DNA of 57,379 nucleotides from Streptomyces sp. SA15 (GCF_002291145.1 NZ_NTGE01000131.1:1-57379); one strand, 5' to 3'; positions 1-8,966 are shown, numbered from the stretch's first letter. Numbers and translations are program-made. Notes: generated from the letters alone by a model not told the origin.

Positions 1-510
1 CTCGGTGCGCCACGCCCGGGCCACGGCACGGGCGGGCAGCAGGGCCGGCAGCCCGAACCGCGCCAGGAGCAGCGGGTGGTGCGGCACGCGCGCGAGCGGA
101 CCCAGGAAGTCCTCGGCGAGCGCGTCGAAGCCGTCGGCGAGCGGTCCGAACAGCCGCCGCCACCGGCGCCCGTCGACCGGCCCGAGGCCCTCCGCCGTCT
201 CCCGCACCGACCGGTGCAGCACCCCGGCCTCGCCGGAGTCCAGCGGATGGACGCAGTCGATCTCCGGCAGGCGCCAGCGCAGTCCGTACCGGCCCAGGTC
301 GAGCGTGCGCAGGAACGGGGAGCCCACCGCCATCGGGTGCGTCGCCGAGCAGTGGTCGTGCAGCAGGCCCGGCGTCAGTTCACTGGTGCGGGTACCGCCG
401 CCGATCGTGTCGGCCGCCTCCAGGACGGTGACGTCCACGCCTGCGCGGGCGAGGCGAACGGCCGCCGTGAGCCCGTTCGGACCGCTGCCCACCACGACGG
501 CTGTGCTCAT
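1..510 (-). CDS. NAD(P)/FAD-dependent oxidoreductase, phytoene-desaturase-like (C-terminus beyond window)
   Basis: Only the first 170 residues are present; the gene runs off the left edge. The start is the ATG at 510. The N-terminus VVVGSGPNGLTAAVRLARAG is a Rossmann dinucleotide-binding fold (GxGxxG) followed by an acidic residue (VTVLEAAD) that would bind the FAD ribose. GGGTRTSEL follows, as in the phytoene desaturase/amine oxidase superfamily (CrtI-like). Family knowledge says such proteins are FAD-dependent dehydrogenases or isomerases; the substrate cannot be deduced. It is divergent from the MFS gene at 667, with a 156-bp gap between them. Confidence 0.8.
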   Translation of the reverse strand, partial: MSTAVVVGSGPNGLTAAVRLARAGVDVTVLEAADTIGGGTRTSELTPGLLHDHCSATHPMAVGSPFLRTLDLGRYGLRWRLPEIDCVHPLDSGEAGVLHRSVRETAEGLGPVDGRRWRRLFGPLADGFDALAEDFLGPLARVPHHPLLLARFGLPALLPARAVARAWRTE

Positions 511-618
511 GGAGTTCTCCTTGCCGAGACGGTGGACCGGCTGATCCTCGTCATCCCGGATGCTGCATCGCCGGTGGCCGGTCCGTGTTGCCGCAGGGAA
601 CCATAGGGTTGCCGGGGG

Positions 619-660
619 CACGGGGACATGGGAACACGGGGACATGGGATCACGGGGGAG
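619..660. repeat. 16-bp tandem repeat in the 511-666 intergenic gap
   Basis: The unit CACGGGGACATGGGAA is followed directly by the same unit with T as its last base, and a third partial copy (CACGGGG) merges into the ribosome binding site of the next gene. It lies in the leader of the MFS gene. It could be replication slippage or a binding site. The rest of the 156-bp gap shows nothing recognisable. Confidence 0.7.
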
Positions 661-666
661 GGGCCG

Positions 667-1953
667 ATGCCGTACGAGGCGCAGCGCGAGGAGGATTCCG
701 GCAGCCGGACGCCCCGCGCACCCCGCACCGGCCCGGTCGGCAAGGGACGTCCACTGTGGCGGCAACGGGACTTCGGGATCTTCTGGGCCGCGCAGACCCT
801 GTCCGTCCTCGGTGACTCCTTCGCCCTGATCGCCCTGCCTCTGCTGGTGCTCGAGGCCACCGGCTCCCTCGCGCGGATGGGGCTGTTGACGGCGGTGGGC
901 GGGGCGGCCTCGGTGCTGGCGGCCGTGTTCGCCGGGGCGCTGGTGGACCGGGTCGACCGCCGCAGGCTGCTCATCGCCTGCGATCTGGTGCGCATGGTGC
1001 TGTACGGGGTGATCCCGCTGGTGTGGCTGTTCGGGCCGCAGGTCTGGCTGCTGTACGTCGTGCTGCCGCTGTGCGAGGCCGTCGGCATGCTGTTCGCCGT
1101 CGGATACGTCACCGTCGTCCGCGGCCTGGTCGGCACCGAGCAGCTCACGGAGGCCAACGGCCGGCTGAACGCGACCGCCGCCGCGGCGGGCGTCCTCGGA
1201 CCGTTGTGCGCGGGGATGGTGGCCGCCTGGACCGGACCGGCCGCCGCGGTCGGCGTGGACGCGGCCAGCTTCGGGGTGTCGGCCGCCTGCATGCTCTTCG
1301 TACGGTTCGCCGCGCGCCCCAAGGACGACAGCGGGTCGGCACAGTGGACCGGCCTGTGGCAGGACCTGCGCGCAGGGATCGCCTTCCTCTACGGCCACCC
1401 GGTGCTGCGCTCGCTGACCGCCCTGCTGTTCGTCTTCAGCTTCCTCACCCTCGGCCTGAACGACCTGGTCATCTACCACCTCAAGCACGACCTCGGCAGG
1501 GACGACGGCACGGTCGGCACCGTCATGGCCGTCGGCGCGCTCGGCACGATCACCGGTGCGCTGCTGGTGGCGCGGGTGCGCCGCCGGCTCGGTTTCGGGC
1601 GGACCTGGACCGGTTCGGTGGCGGTGTGCGGGCTGGCGTTCGCCGGGCTGGGCTGGGCGCGGGAGGTGTCCGTCGTCGCGGCGCTGAGTGCGGCCTTCCT
1701 CGCCTGCGTCGGCATGGCGGGCACCTGCTCCATGTCGCTGCGTCAGGAGGTGACCCCGGAGCCGCTGCTGGGCCGGGTCACCTCCGCGTTCTGGACCCTG
1801 CAGTACTCCGCCGCTCCGATCGGCGCGGCCGTCCTGACCTGGGCGGCGGAACGGCAGGGCACCGCGCCGGTCGGCTTGGCCGCCGGCGCGTGCTGCGTGC
1901 TGATCGCGGTGGCCGCGCTGTTCACGCCGATACGGCGGTCGGGGCGGGGCTGA
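667..1953 (+). CDS. MFS transporter (drug/enterobactin-exporter-like)
   Basis: About 428 residues with roughly 12 hydrophobic segments. After a charged N-terminal tail of about 35 residues, the LWRQRDFGIFWAAQTLSVLGDSFALIALPLL segment and the VDRVDRRRLLI loop (MFS motif A-like) are typical of the EntS/DHA3-type major facilitator exporters. The ATG at 667 is preferred because GGGGAGGGG lies just upstream; an in-frame ATG at 628 lies inside the tandem repeat and has no such signal. Likely role: proton-driven efflux of a small molecule; substrate unknown. It converges with the DHA2 gene that ends at 2070. Confidence 0.85.
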   Translation: MPYEAQREEDSGSRTPRAPRTGPVGKGRPLWRQRDFGIFWAAQTLSVLGDSFALIALPLLVLEATGSLARMGLLTAVGGAASVLAAVFAGALVDRVDRRRLLIACDLVRMVLYGVIPLVWLFGPQVWLLYVVLPLCEAVGMLFAVGYVTVVRGLVGTEQLTEANGRLNATAAAAGVLGPLCAGMVAAWTGPAAAVGVDAASFGVSAACMLFVRFAARPKDDSGSAQWTGLWQDLRAGIAFLYGHPVLRSLTALLFVFSFLTLGLNDLVIYHLKHDLGRDDGTVGTVMAVGALGTITGALLVARVRRRLGFGRTWTGSVAVCGLAFAGLGWAREVSVVAALSAAFLACVGMAGTCSMSLRQEVTPEPLLGRVTSAFWTLQYSAAPIGAAVLTWAAERQGTAPVGLAAGACCVLIAVAALFTPIRRSGRG

Positions 1954-1965
1954 TCAGGTCAACGC

Positions 1966-2069
1966 CTGTCGGTCCTGCGGTCCTGTCGGTCCTGCGGTCT
2001 TGCGGTCCTGTCGGTCCTGCGGTCCTGCGGTCCTGCGGTCTTGCGGTCCTGCTGGTCCCGCCGGTCCCA
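1966..2069. repeat. Degenerate 8/9-bp tandem repeats between convergent genes
   Basis: The short gap between two converging genes is almost entirely iterations of CGGTCCTG and TCGGTCCTG, some with CTTG or CCCG variants. It looks like slippage-generated filler. No clear hairpin terminator is visible. Confidence 0.7.
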
Positions 2070-3479
2070 TCAGTCCCGTCGCCCCGGAAGCAGTGCCGCC
2101 GGCACCAGGGCCAGCGCGAGCAGCGCCGCCGCGACCGCGTACGTGAGGCGGAACCCCGCCGGGTCGTTGCCCGCCGCGCCCAGCACCACGGAGATCAGGG
2201 CCGTGCCGACCGACGCCCCCACCTGGGAGGTGATGTTCAGCGCGGTGCTCGCCGCGGCGATCCGGTCCTTCGGCAGGTCGCGGCTCGCGGTCGTCATCGT
2301 CGGCATCAGGACCATGCCGGAGCCGACGCCCATCACCATCGCCGCGCCGACGACCCGCCAGGCGGCCACGCCGTCCGTGCCGACCTGGACCGCCGTCAGC
2401 GCCATGCCGAGCGCGCCCACCACGATCCCGGCCGGGATCAGACGCCGTGGCGCCACCTTGTCGACGCGCCGCGCGGCGATCTGCATCGTGATGCCGACGG
2501 CGAGCCCGATCGGCGCGCCCAGCAGACCGGCGGCCGTCGCGCTGGTGTCCCGCACCTGCTGCCAGTACACCGGGGCGAGCAGCATCGACCCGAAGTAGCC
2601 GCAGGTGAACAGGGCGAGCGTGCCGACGCCGACGGCGAACGTGCGGTCCCGCAGCAGCCGGAGGTCGAGCAACGGCTCACGGGCGGTCAGCGCACGCCGT
2701 ACGAAGGCGGCGACGAGCGCGGCACCGGCGAGGGTGGGCACGAGTGTGCCGTACGCGGCGAAGTCGCCGCGCTCGCCGCCCGTGGCCAGTCCGAACAGCA
2801 GCAGTGCGAGGCCCGGCGAGAGCATCAGCAGGCCCGGGACGTCCAGGCGGGGCGCCGGGGCCGTCGTGGGCGGCGCGTCGGGCGCGAGCAGCTTCGCCGC
2901 GAGCACCAGCGCCAGCAGCCCCACGGGCAGGTTGACCAGGAAGATCCAGTGCCAGGAGGCGACGTCGATCAGCCAGCCGCCGAGCACCGGCCCGGCCACC
3001 GGCCCGATCAGGATGGGCAGCCCCATGAGCGCCATCGCCCGCCCGAGCCGCTCCCGGTCGGCGCCGCGCATCACCATCGCCATGCCGACGGGCATCAGCA
3101 GCCCGCCGCCGAGCCCCTGCACCGCCCGGAAAGCGATCAGACCGGCCGCGTTCCAGGCGAAGGCCGCGAGCAGGGAGCCGAGCGTGAACAGCAGCAGGGC
3201 GGTCAGATACGCGCGCTTGGCGCCGATCCGGCCCATCGCCCAGGCCGCCGTCGGGATGACGGCGGCGAGCGCGAGCGTGTACGCGGTCGTCGTCCACTGG
3301 ATGGTCTCCAGCGGCGCGGCGAACTCCTCCGAGAGGCTGCGCAGCGCCACATTGACGATCGTCATGTCGAGCACCGACATCACCGAGCCGATGATCACGA
3401 CGGTGATGGTGCGGTTCAGGGCCCGGGCGGCGGCCCGCGAGGCGTCCGAGGGCGCCTCGACAGCCGGTGTCGTGGTCAT
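2070..3479 (-). CDS. MFS transporter, DHA2 family (EmrB/QacA-like)
   Basis: 469 residues with 14 predicted membrane helices, the DHA2 layout. Visible signatures are MSVLDMTIVNVALRSL in helix 1 (the conserved D-x-T-I-V-N-V-A-L motif), the GRIGAKRAYL motif A loop after helix 2, and a motif-C-like LPILIGPVAGPVLGGWLID in helix 5. Known role of the family: proton-coupled multidrug or antibiotic export across the cytoplasmic membrane. It lies 13 bp downstream of an FMN reductase gene, probably one operon, and both are divergent from a TetR gene. That suggests an efflux system induced by its substrate. Confidence 0.9.
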   Translation of the reverse strand: MTTTPAVEAPSDASRAAARALNRTITVVIIGSVMSVLDMTIVNVALRSLSEEFAAPLETIQWTTTAYTLALAAVIPTAAWAMGRIGAKRAYLTALLLFTLGSLLAAFAWNAAGLIAFRAVQGLGGGLLMPVGMAMVMRGADRERLGRAMALMGLPILIGPVAGPVLGGWLIDVASWHWIFLVNLPVGLLALVLAAKLLAPDAPPTTAPAPRLDVPGLLMLSPGLALLLFGLATGGERGDFAAYGTLVPTLAGAALVAAFVRRALTAREPLLDLRLLRDRTFAVGVGTLALFTCGYFGSMLLAPVYWQQVRDTSATAAGLLGAPIGLAVGITMQIAARRVDKVAPRRLIPAGIVVGALGMALTAVQVGTDGVAAWRVVGAAMVMGVGSGMVLMPTMTTASRDLPKDRIAAASTALNITSQVGASVGTALISVVLGAAGNDPAGFRLTYAVAAALLALALVPAALLPGRRD

Positions 3480-3492
3480 CCCCCCGCCCCCG

Positions 3493-4125
3493 TCAGCCCG
3501 TGTACGGCCGGGTCGCGCGGGCCGTCCGCAGCGCCCGGCCCCACCAGGAGAGCTGGCCGAGCATGTCCTTGGCCGCGTTCTCGCACACGGTCTCGTCGCG
3601 CGGTGTGCCGTCCTCCGTGAGCCCCGACCACGGCCCGTGCAGGCTGACGGCGTCGCGCATCGTCATCGCGTGCAACTCGGCGAAGACCAGCCGCAGTTGC
3701 TCGACGGCCCGCAGGCCGCCGGCCAGCCCGCCGTAGGACACGAAGCCGACCGGCTTGGCCCGCCACTGCTCGTAGTGCCAGTCGATGAAGTTCTTCAGGG
3801 CGGCCGGGAAGCTGTGGTTGTACTCGGGCGTGACGACGACGAACGCGTCGGCCGCGGCCACGCGCGGTGTGACGTCGGCCAGCGCGGCGACCGCTTCTGG
3901 GCTCGGTGTGCCGCCCCAGCCCGGCATGACCAGCGGCAGATCGACATCGGCGAGGTCGATGACGTCGATGTCCAGGCCGTCGTCGCCCTCGGCGGTGCCG
4001 AGGAACCAGTCGGTGACGGCGCGTCCCGCACGTCCCTCGCGGACGCTGCCGACGATGACGGCGACGCGCAGCGGAGCGTCTTCGCCGGTGCGGGTGGTGG
4101 TGGGCGTGGCTTCGGTGGCAGGCAT
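3493..4125 (-). CDS. NADPH-dependent FMN reductase family protein
   Basis: 210 residues with a flavodoxin-like fold. RVAVIVGSVREGRAGRAV is the phosphate-binding loop of the NAD(P)H:FMN reductase family, and the TPEYNHSFPAALKNFIDWHYEQW stretch is the flavin and nicotinamide region with the usual PEYN motif. Known role: two-electron reduction of FMN, quinones or azo/nitro compounds by NAD(P)H in the cytoplasm. The ATG at 4125 follows GAGGGGATC. First gene of the pair with the DHA2 exporter; together they could reduce and expel redox-active toxicants under the control of the divergent TetR protein. Confidence 0.9.
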   Translation of the reverse strand: MPATEATPTTTRTGEDAPLRVAVIVGSVREGRAGRAVTDWFLGTAEGDDGLDIDVIDLADVDLPLVMPGWGGTPSPEAVAALADVTPRVAAADAFVVVTPEYNHSFPAALKNFIDWHYEQWRAKPVGFVSYGGLAGGLRAVEQLRLVFAELHAMTMRDAVSLHGPWSGLTEDGTPRDETVCENAAKDMLGQLSWWGRALRTARATRPYTG

Positions 4126-4202
4126 GGTGGATCCCCTCGATAACGCCTTGGTATGCCCTCATGGGCGGGGCGGCCGCCCGATGTGGCCTCCCTCCGGTAA
4201 GC

Positions 4203-4239
4203 TACAACGAGCGTTGTAAAAAGTACAACGCTCGTTGTA
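4203..4239. promoter_or_regulatory. Duplicated palindromic operator for the TetR regulator
   Basis: Two 16-bp sites, TACAACGAGCGTTGTA (4203-4218) and TACAACGCTCGTTGTA (4224-4239), are each inverted repeats with 7-bp arms and are exact reverse complements of one another across a 5-bp spacer. Centre-to-centre distance is 21 bp, about two helical turns. They lie in the gap between the divergent FMN reductase and TetR genes, the usual place for an autoregulatory TetR operator. Confidence 0.8.
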
Positions 4240-4291
4240 AGTCGGCTGGATCGGTTGGTCGGTGAGTCGGTGATGTCGGTGAGGAGAGACC

Positions 4292-4978
4292 GTGGGCAGC
4301 ACCAATGACGCGCGGGTGGAGAAGGCGCGGCGCGATGTCCCGCCCCGCAAGCTGGAGAAGCAGATGGCCATCGCGAGCGCGGCCTGCGGGGTCTTCGGAC
4401 GCGAGGGCTTCGCCCGCGCCTCGGTCGACGCGCTGGCGGCCGCGGCCGGCGTCTCGACGCGCACGCTCTACAACCACTTCCCGCAGGGCAAGGCCGAGCT
4501 CTTCCGTACGGTGGTCACCTGGACGTCGAGTGAGGTGCGGGACGCTCAACTGGGCCTGCTGAAGGCGGTGTTGGACCCTGAACGCCCGCCACGCCCGGAA
4601 GACCTGGAGCGCGACCTCGTCGCTCTGGCCGAAGCCATGGTGGGCCTGATGACCCAGTTCCCGGACCACTTCGCCCTCGTCCGCCACATCCACGCCGAGG
4701 CCGACCACGTACCGCCCGAGGTCCTCGAGGCGTGGCAGGACGCCGGGCCGAGGCCGGTGGGCCGCGGCATGGCCGACGCGATGGAGGGCCTCGCCGCGGC
4801 CGGCCTGATCGACGTGCACGGCGACGCGGCCCTCGCGGGCGCCCACTTCTTGTCGCTGATCTCGACGCACATCGCGCAGCTCTCCCACTATGGCGTCCGG
4901 CCGCTGCCGAAGGAGGAGACCGACCGCCTGATCAGGGGAGGTGTCGCGGCGTTTCTACGAGCCTATCGGGCTGGGTGA
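4292..4978 (+). CDS. TetR/AcrR family transcriptional repressor
   Basis: 228 residues. The N-terminal TetR helix-turn-helix is clear at about residues 25-70: AIASAACGVFGREGFARASVDALAAAAGVSTRTLYNHFP. The variable C-terminal part has AefR/TetR_C-like hydrophobic helices that would bind an inducer. The start is GTG at 4292 with GAGGAG seven bases upstream. It is divergent from the FMN reductase-DHA2 exporter pair, with the double palindrome at 4203-4239 between them. The inference is that it represses that operon and itself until a ligand is bound. Confidence 0.92.
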   Translation: MGSTNDARVEKARRDVPPRKLEKQMAIASAACGVFGREGFARASVDALAAAAGVSTRTLYNHFPQGKAELFRTVVTWTSSEVRDAQLGLLKAVLDPERPPRPEDLERDLVALAEAMVGLMTQFPDHFALVRHIHAEADHVPPEVLEAWQDAGPRPVGRGMADAMEGLAAAGLIDVHGDAALAGAHFLSLISTHIAQLSHYGVRPLPKEETDRLIRGGVAAFLRAYRAG

Positions 4979-5177
4979 AAGAGGTTCGGGGTCGTCTGCC
5001 ACCCGTGTGCTCTGACAGTCACGGACGTATGGTCCGGCTCCAGGCCGGTGTTGATGAGGGCGCCCAGCGAGCCGCCGGCCAGTGGCGTGGAGAAGGCAGC
5101 AGCGGACCGAGGCCGGGGCCCCTCGACGCATCGGACGCGGACCTGGTGTGCTGACCGGCGGATCATGCCGCAGACGC
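4979..5177. other. Convergent gap, possible gene remnant
   Basis: This 199-bp stretch lies between the ends of the TetR gene and a leftward MFS gene. On the minus strand it reads as a protein-like stretch (STPLAGGSLGALINTGLE) with no start and no partner. It may be the eroded tail of an older gene, or chance. No terminator hairpin stands out. Confidence 0.3.
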
Positions 5178-6365
5178 CTAAAAGGCCTGCCCGGCCGCGT
5201 GAACCGGCTCCGGACCGACCGCGACCCACCTGCTCAGCACGGCGGCGCCCACTCCCGCCGCGATCAGCGACACCAGGGCCACCCGCAGGCTCGCCACCCC
5301 GGCCAGCAGGCCGACCGCCGGGCCCGCCATCAGGAAGCCCGGCCACTGGCCGATAGTGATGACGGAGACGCCCTCGCCGGGCGGGACCCCGGGCTGCCGC
5401 CCGGCCAGGGCGATCAGCGCCGGGAGCACGCAGGCGATGCCCAGGCCGACCACGGTGAACCCGGCGACGGCGAGCGGCAGGCCGGGGCGGGCGAGGACCA
5501 GGGCCGCACCCAGTGCCGCGGTCAGCAGGGACAGCCGTACGAAGGCGCCGCGGCCGAGGCGGGCCACGAACCGGTCGCCCAGCAGCCGCCCGACGAGGAT
5601 CGCGACCGAGAAGCAGGTGTACGTCGCCGCGCCGAGCGCCGAGCCCTCGTCCAGGAAGTCGGCCGTGAAGACGGAACTCCACTGCGACGCCGCACCTTCG
5701 ACGAATGACGCCAGGAACGCGATGGAGGCGAGCAGGACCAGCTGGGGAGTGAACCGCTGCCGCAGCGGTCGGCGTTCCTCCTTGTGCTCCGCGGGGACCT
5801 CCTCCTCCGGCAGCCATCCCGCCCACGCCAGCAGCAACGTCCCGAGAACGCCGCTGCTGATCGCCATCTGGACGCCCGGAGAGACGCCGGTGGCCGCCGC
5901 GAGCGTGCCGAGGGCGCCGCCCGCCAGCACTCCGCAGCTGTACGAGGCGTGGAAGCCGGACATCAGCGGCCTGCCTTGGTGACGTTCCACCGCGACCGCG
6001 AGCGCGTTGACGGGCGTGGCCAGGAAGGTCGCGCCCACCCCCCACATCGTCAGCCCCACCACCAGTGCGGGCACCGCCGAAGCGCTCGCCAGCACGGGCG
6101 CGTTGAGCAGCACCAGCGCGGCGGCCGCCAGGCTCAGCAGGCGGGAGCTCACCCGGCCGATCAGCAAAGTGATCAGCACGATCGCGACCAGATCCCCTGC
6201 GGCCGACGAACTGCTCAACAGGCCCCACCGCGCGGTGTCCACACCGACCTGGTCCCGGATCGCGGGGATACGGGCCATCCAGCCGCCCTGCGTGGCACCG
6301 AGGACGACGAAGACGAGGCTCACCGCCAGACGCGGACGTAATCCGGAGCGGGTGGCGGTGGTCAT
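5178..6365 (-). CDS. MFS transporter
   Basis: 395 residues from the ATG at 6365, with about 12 hydrophobic segments. The N-terminal GATQGGWMARIPAIRDQVGV followed by the LIGRVSSRLL loop is characteristic of the small FucP/YbjJ-like MFS group found in actinobacteria. The start overlaps the stop of the upstream ABC permease (ATGA at 6362-6365), and GGGGGTGA precedes it. It is therefore translated together with the ABC exporter trio. Substrate unknown. Confidence 0.87.
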   Translation of the reverse strand: MTTATRSGLRPRLAVSLVFVVLGATQGGWMARIPAIRDQVGVDTARWGLLSSSSAAGDLVAIVLITLLIGRVSSRLLSLAAAALVLLNAPVLASASAVPALVVGLTMWGVGATFLATPVNALAVAVERHQGRPLMSGFHASYSCGVLAGGALGTLAAATGVSPGVQMAISSGVLGTLLLAWAGWLPEEEVPAEHKEERRPLRQRFTPQLVLLASIAFLASFVEGAASQWSSVFTADFLDEGSALGAATYTCFSVAILVGRLLGDRFVARLGRGAFVRLSLLTAALGAALVLARPGLPLAVAGFTVVGLGIACVLPALIALAGRQPGVPPGEGVSVITIGQWPGFLMAGPAVGLLAGVASLRVALVSLIAAGVGAAVLSRWVAVGPEPVHAAGQAF

Positions 6366-7168
6366 CCGTTCACCCCCGCGTAGTGGGCGAGGCTCCACCG
6401 CCACAGCAGCCGCGCCGCCAGGTAGGCCAGCACCCCCAGCAGGGGCGAGATCGCCGCCAGCCAGTACGGGACGCCGGTGTCGTGGCCGTGGCCGGTGAGG
6501 ACGGCGGCCGGGAAGTACGCGACGAACGCGAGCGGAAGGCCGTACGTCAGGAAGCCCCCCACCGCCTTGGGCAGCACGTTCAGCGGGTAACTGCCGAACG
6601 TGCCGAGGAGTTCCTCCAGCCAGCTGCCCCAGTAGTCGGCGGCCGGGAAGCGCAGCGAGGCACAGGTCACCACCGTGAACAGGGCCGCCTCCAGGAACAT
6701 GCCGCCGATCACGGCGGCGACCAGGTAGGAGACGCGGCCCGCCGTCCAGTCCAGCTCACTGCGGCTGAGCGCGCCCACCATCAGGCCCGCCGCGACGGTC
6801 AGATCGCCGATCGCGTTGGTGGGGAAGAAGGACAGCTGGAGCTGGCGGTGCACCGGCATGGGGCGGGTCAGGTAGATGTCGATCCTGCCTTCCTGGATCT
6901 GCCGGCCGGCGCCGTGCAACCTGCCCAGGAACAGTACGAACAGCCCGTGCGCGAGCATCCGCGTCGCCGGGATCAGCAGCACCTCCGAGCTGTCCCAGCC
7001 GCCCATCCCGGTGAACCGGGACAGCAGCACCGTCGCGAAGACGAGCACCGACACCTGCCAGATCGCGCCGATCGCGACCATCAGCAGGAACTCGGTGCGG
7101 TACTCCAGCTGGGCACGGAAGTTCAGACGCGTGATACGCCACGCGATCCGGACGGCATTCATAGGCAT
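6362..7168 (-). CDS. ABC-2 family transporter permease (COG3694/COG4587-like)
   Basis: 268 residues with about six membrane helices. It starts MPMNAVRIAWRITRLNFRAQLEYRTEFLL, as in the paired ABC-2 permeases of the ABC-type uncharacterised transport system whose ATPase is COG4586. The ATG at 7168 overlaps the TGA of the preceding permease (TGATG). It is the second membrane subunit of a heteromeric exporter; what is moved is unknown for this family, although such systems are often tied to drug or polysaccharide export. Confidence 0.85.
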   Translation of the reverse strand: MPMNAVRIAWRITRLNFRAQLEYRTEFLLMVAIGAIWQVSVLVFATVLLSRFTGMGGWDSSEVLLIPATRMLAHGLFVLFLGRLHGAGRQIQEGRIDIYLTRPMPVHRQLQLSFFPTNAIGDLTVAAGLMVGALSRSELDWTAGRVSYLVAAVIGGMFLEAALFTVVTCASLRFPAADYWGSWLEELLGTFGSYPLNVLPKAVGGFLTYGLPLAFVAYFPAAVLTGHGHDTGVPYWLAAISPLLGVLAYLAARLLWRWSLAHYAGVNG

Positions 7169-7971
7169 CAGCCTCCTTGGGAGATCACGCGACGGGCGGC
7201 CCGCCGCCACAGGAAACGGGTGAACAACGCGAGCACGACCACCCACCCGGCCTGGACGGCGAGCTGGAAGCCCGCGTCCGACAACGGGATACGGCCGATG
7301 TAGAGGGACAGCGGCACGCTCAGCGTCGCCTGGAAGGGCAGGAACCCGCTCAGCGTGATGAACCAGTCCGGGAAGAACCACAGCGGCGCGTACACCCCGG
7401 ACAGCAGGTTCTGCGCGAAGATCAGGATCAGCATCGCGGCGGTGTTGCGCACCGTCCAGAAGCACAGCTGGTCCAGGACGAGCATGACGTAGTACAGGAC
7501 CCACTGGCCGAGCAGCAGACTGAGCGCGAACACCCCCGCCACCGCGGCCGACCTGGGCGGCTCGACCACCCCGGCCGCGAGGCAGACCGCGTACCCGCCC
7601 AGCGCCCACGCGAGGCCGTACAGCTGCTCGCCGAGGGCGCGCAGGGCGTAGTAGCGCTGGGGAGGCATCGGGCGCAGGTACCAGTAGACGATCGTGCCGA
7701 AGTGCATGTGCTGCAGCACGGAGTCCCGGCCCGCGTACTGGTCCAATTCCCGCAGCCGGGAGGCGAGTACGGCCAGGACGGCGTAGGTGACCGCCTGGTC
7801 GCGGTCGAGTCCGGCGGTGGTGCCGGTGTGCGCGTACAGACCGCGCCACAGGGACGCCACCAGCACCACCTGCACGGTCAGCCGCACCAGCACGGCGGTC
7901 ATCCGGGGCGGCGCGTGCAACTCGCCGAGCGGGGTGACGCGGGCGGCGCGCCAGGCGTGGACGGCGGCCAT
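7168..7971 (-). CDS. ABC-2 family transporter permease
   Basis: 267 residues with about six membrane helices, and arginine- and tyrosine-rich cytoplasmic loops between helices 2 and 3 (RLRELDQYAGRDSVLQHM, YWYLRPMPPQRYYALRALG). This layout is typical of the first permease in COG4586-linked exporters. The ATG at 7971 overlaps the stop of the ATPase gene. It is predicted to pair with the 6362-7168 permease to form the channel. Confidence 0.85.
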   Translation of the reverse strand: MAAVHAWRAARVTPLGELHAPPRMTAVLVRLTVQVVLVASLWRGLYAHTGTTAGLDRDQAVTYAVLAVLASRLRELDQYAGRDSVLQHMHFGTIVYWYLRPMPPQRYYALRALGEQLYGLAWALGGYAVCLAAGVVEPPRSAAVAGVFALSLLLGQWVLYYVMLVLDQLCFWTVRNTAAMLILIFAQNLLSGVYAPLWFFPDWFITLSGFLPFQATLSVPLSLYIGRIPLSDAGFQLAVQAGWVVVLALFTRFLWRRAARRVISQGG

Positions 7972-8966
7972 CACACGCTGCCTGCCTGGACGTAGGCGGC
8001 CCGCATCACGTCCTCCAGGTCCGCCTCGTCGATGGCGACGCCCGTCACCTCGTACCGTTCGATGACCGCCTTCAGCGCCTGGTGCACGGTGGGCGCGTCG
8101 GTCCCGTCGGGCCCGAACACCACCTGCGGCCCGTCCTGCCGCAGCACCGAGATCCCCGGCAGCGGTACGACGTCGGTGTGCGCGTCGGCGAGCGTCGCCC
8201 GGACCTGCCAGGTCGAGCCGAACTTGCGCCGGATCTCGTCGAGTGAGCCGTCGAGTACGAGCCGGCCGTGGTTGATGAGGACGACGCGTTCGGCGAGCCG
8301 CTCGACCTCCGTCATGTCGTGGGTGGTCAGCAGGACCGTACGGCCGCGCTCCTCGACCTGATGTCTGAGGAACTCCCGCACCTGTTCCTTGACCACCACG
8401 TCCATGCCGATGGTCGGCTCGTCGAGGAAGACGACCGGCGGATCGTGCAGCAGGGCGGCGGCGAGGTCACTGCGCACGCGCTGGCCCAGGGAGAGGTGCC
8501 GGACCCGGGTGTCCCAGAAGGACGACAGGTCCAGCAGATCGTCGAACTCCTTGAGGCGGGTGGCGTGTTCGGCCTTCGGCACCTCGTAGATGTCCCGGAG
8601 GATCGAGAAGGACTCGCGCACCGGAAGGTCCCACCACAGCTGGGTGCGCTGCCCGAACACCGCGCCGATGTTCCGGGCGTTGCGCTCGCGCTCCACGTAC
8701 GGCACCACGCCCGCGACCCGGGCCTCGCCGGAGGTGGGGGTGAGGATGCCGGTGAGCACCTTGATGGTGGTGGACTTGCCGGCGCCGTTCGGGCCGAGCA
8801 GGGCGAGGAGTTCGCCGGGGGAGACGTCGAAGGTGATGTCCGTGACGGCGTGCTTGGCCACCCGCTCGGGGTTGACCAGGGAACGCAGCGCGCCGGTGAA
8901 GCCGGGGCGGCGGACGGTGGTGTGGAAGGTGCGGGACAGACCGCGGACCTCGATACTGCCGCTCAC
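7971..8966 (-). CDS. ABC transporter ATP-binding protein (COG4586-type)
   Basis: 331 residues from the GTG at 8966, chosen because AAGGGAG lies 8 bases upstream; a longer reading from the GTG at 8990 lacks a site. Walker A is LLALLGPNGAGKSTTIKVL, the signature is HLSLGQRVRSDLAAALL and Walker B is PPVVFLDEPTIGMD, with the switch histidine in LLTTHDMTEVE. The AVFGQRTQLWWDLPVRESF segment after Walker A is characteristic of the COG4586 ATPases, distinct from generic drug exporters. First gene of the coupled run of four. Confidence 0.92.
   Translation of the reverse strand: MSGSIEVRGLSRTFHTTVRRPGFTGALRSLVNPERVAKHAVTDITFDVSPGELLALLGPNGAGKSTTIKVLTGILTPTSGEARVAGVVPYVERERNARNIGAVFGQRTQLWWDLPVRESFSILRDIYEVPKAEHATRLKEFDDLLDLSSFWDTRVRHLSLGQRVRSDLAAALLHDPPVVFLDEPTIGMDVVVKEQVREFLRHQVEERGRTVLLTTHDMTEVERLAERVVLINHGRLVLDGSLDEIRRKFGSTWQVRATLADAHTDVVPLPGISVLRQDGPQVVFGPDGTDAPTVHQALKAVIERYEVTGVAIDEADLEDVMRAAYVQAGSV

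Noticed and set aside
1023..3620. 865-codon plus-strand frame over two MFS genes
   Set aside because: Arg/Gly/Ala-rich shadow in the wrong frame of well-supported genes; no domain and no ribosome binding site.
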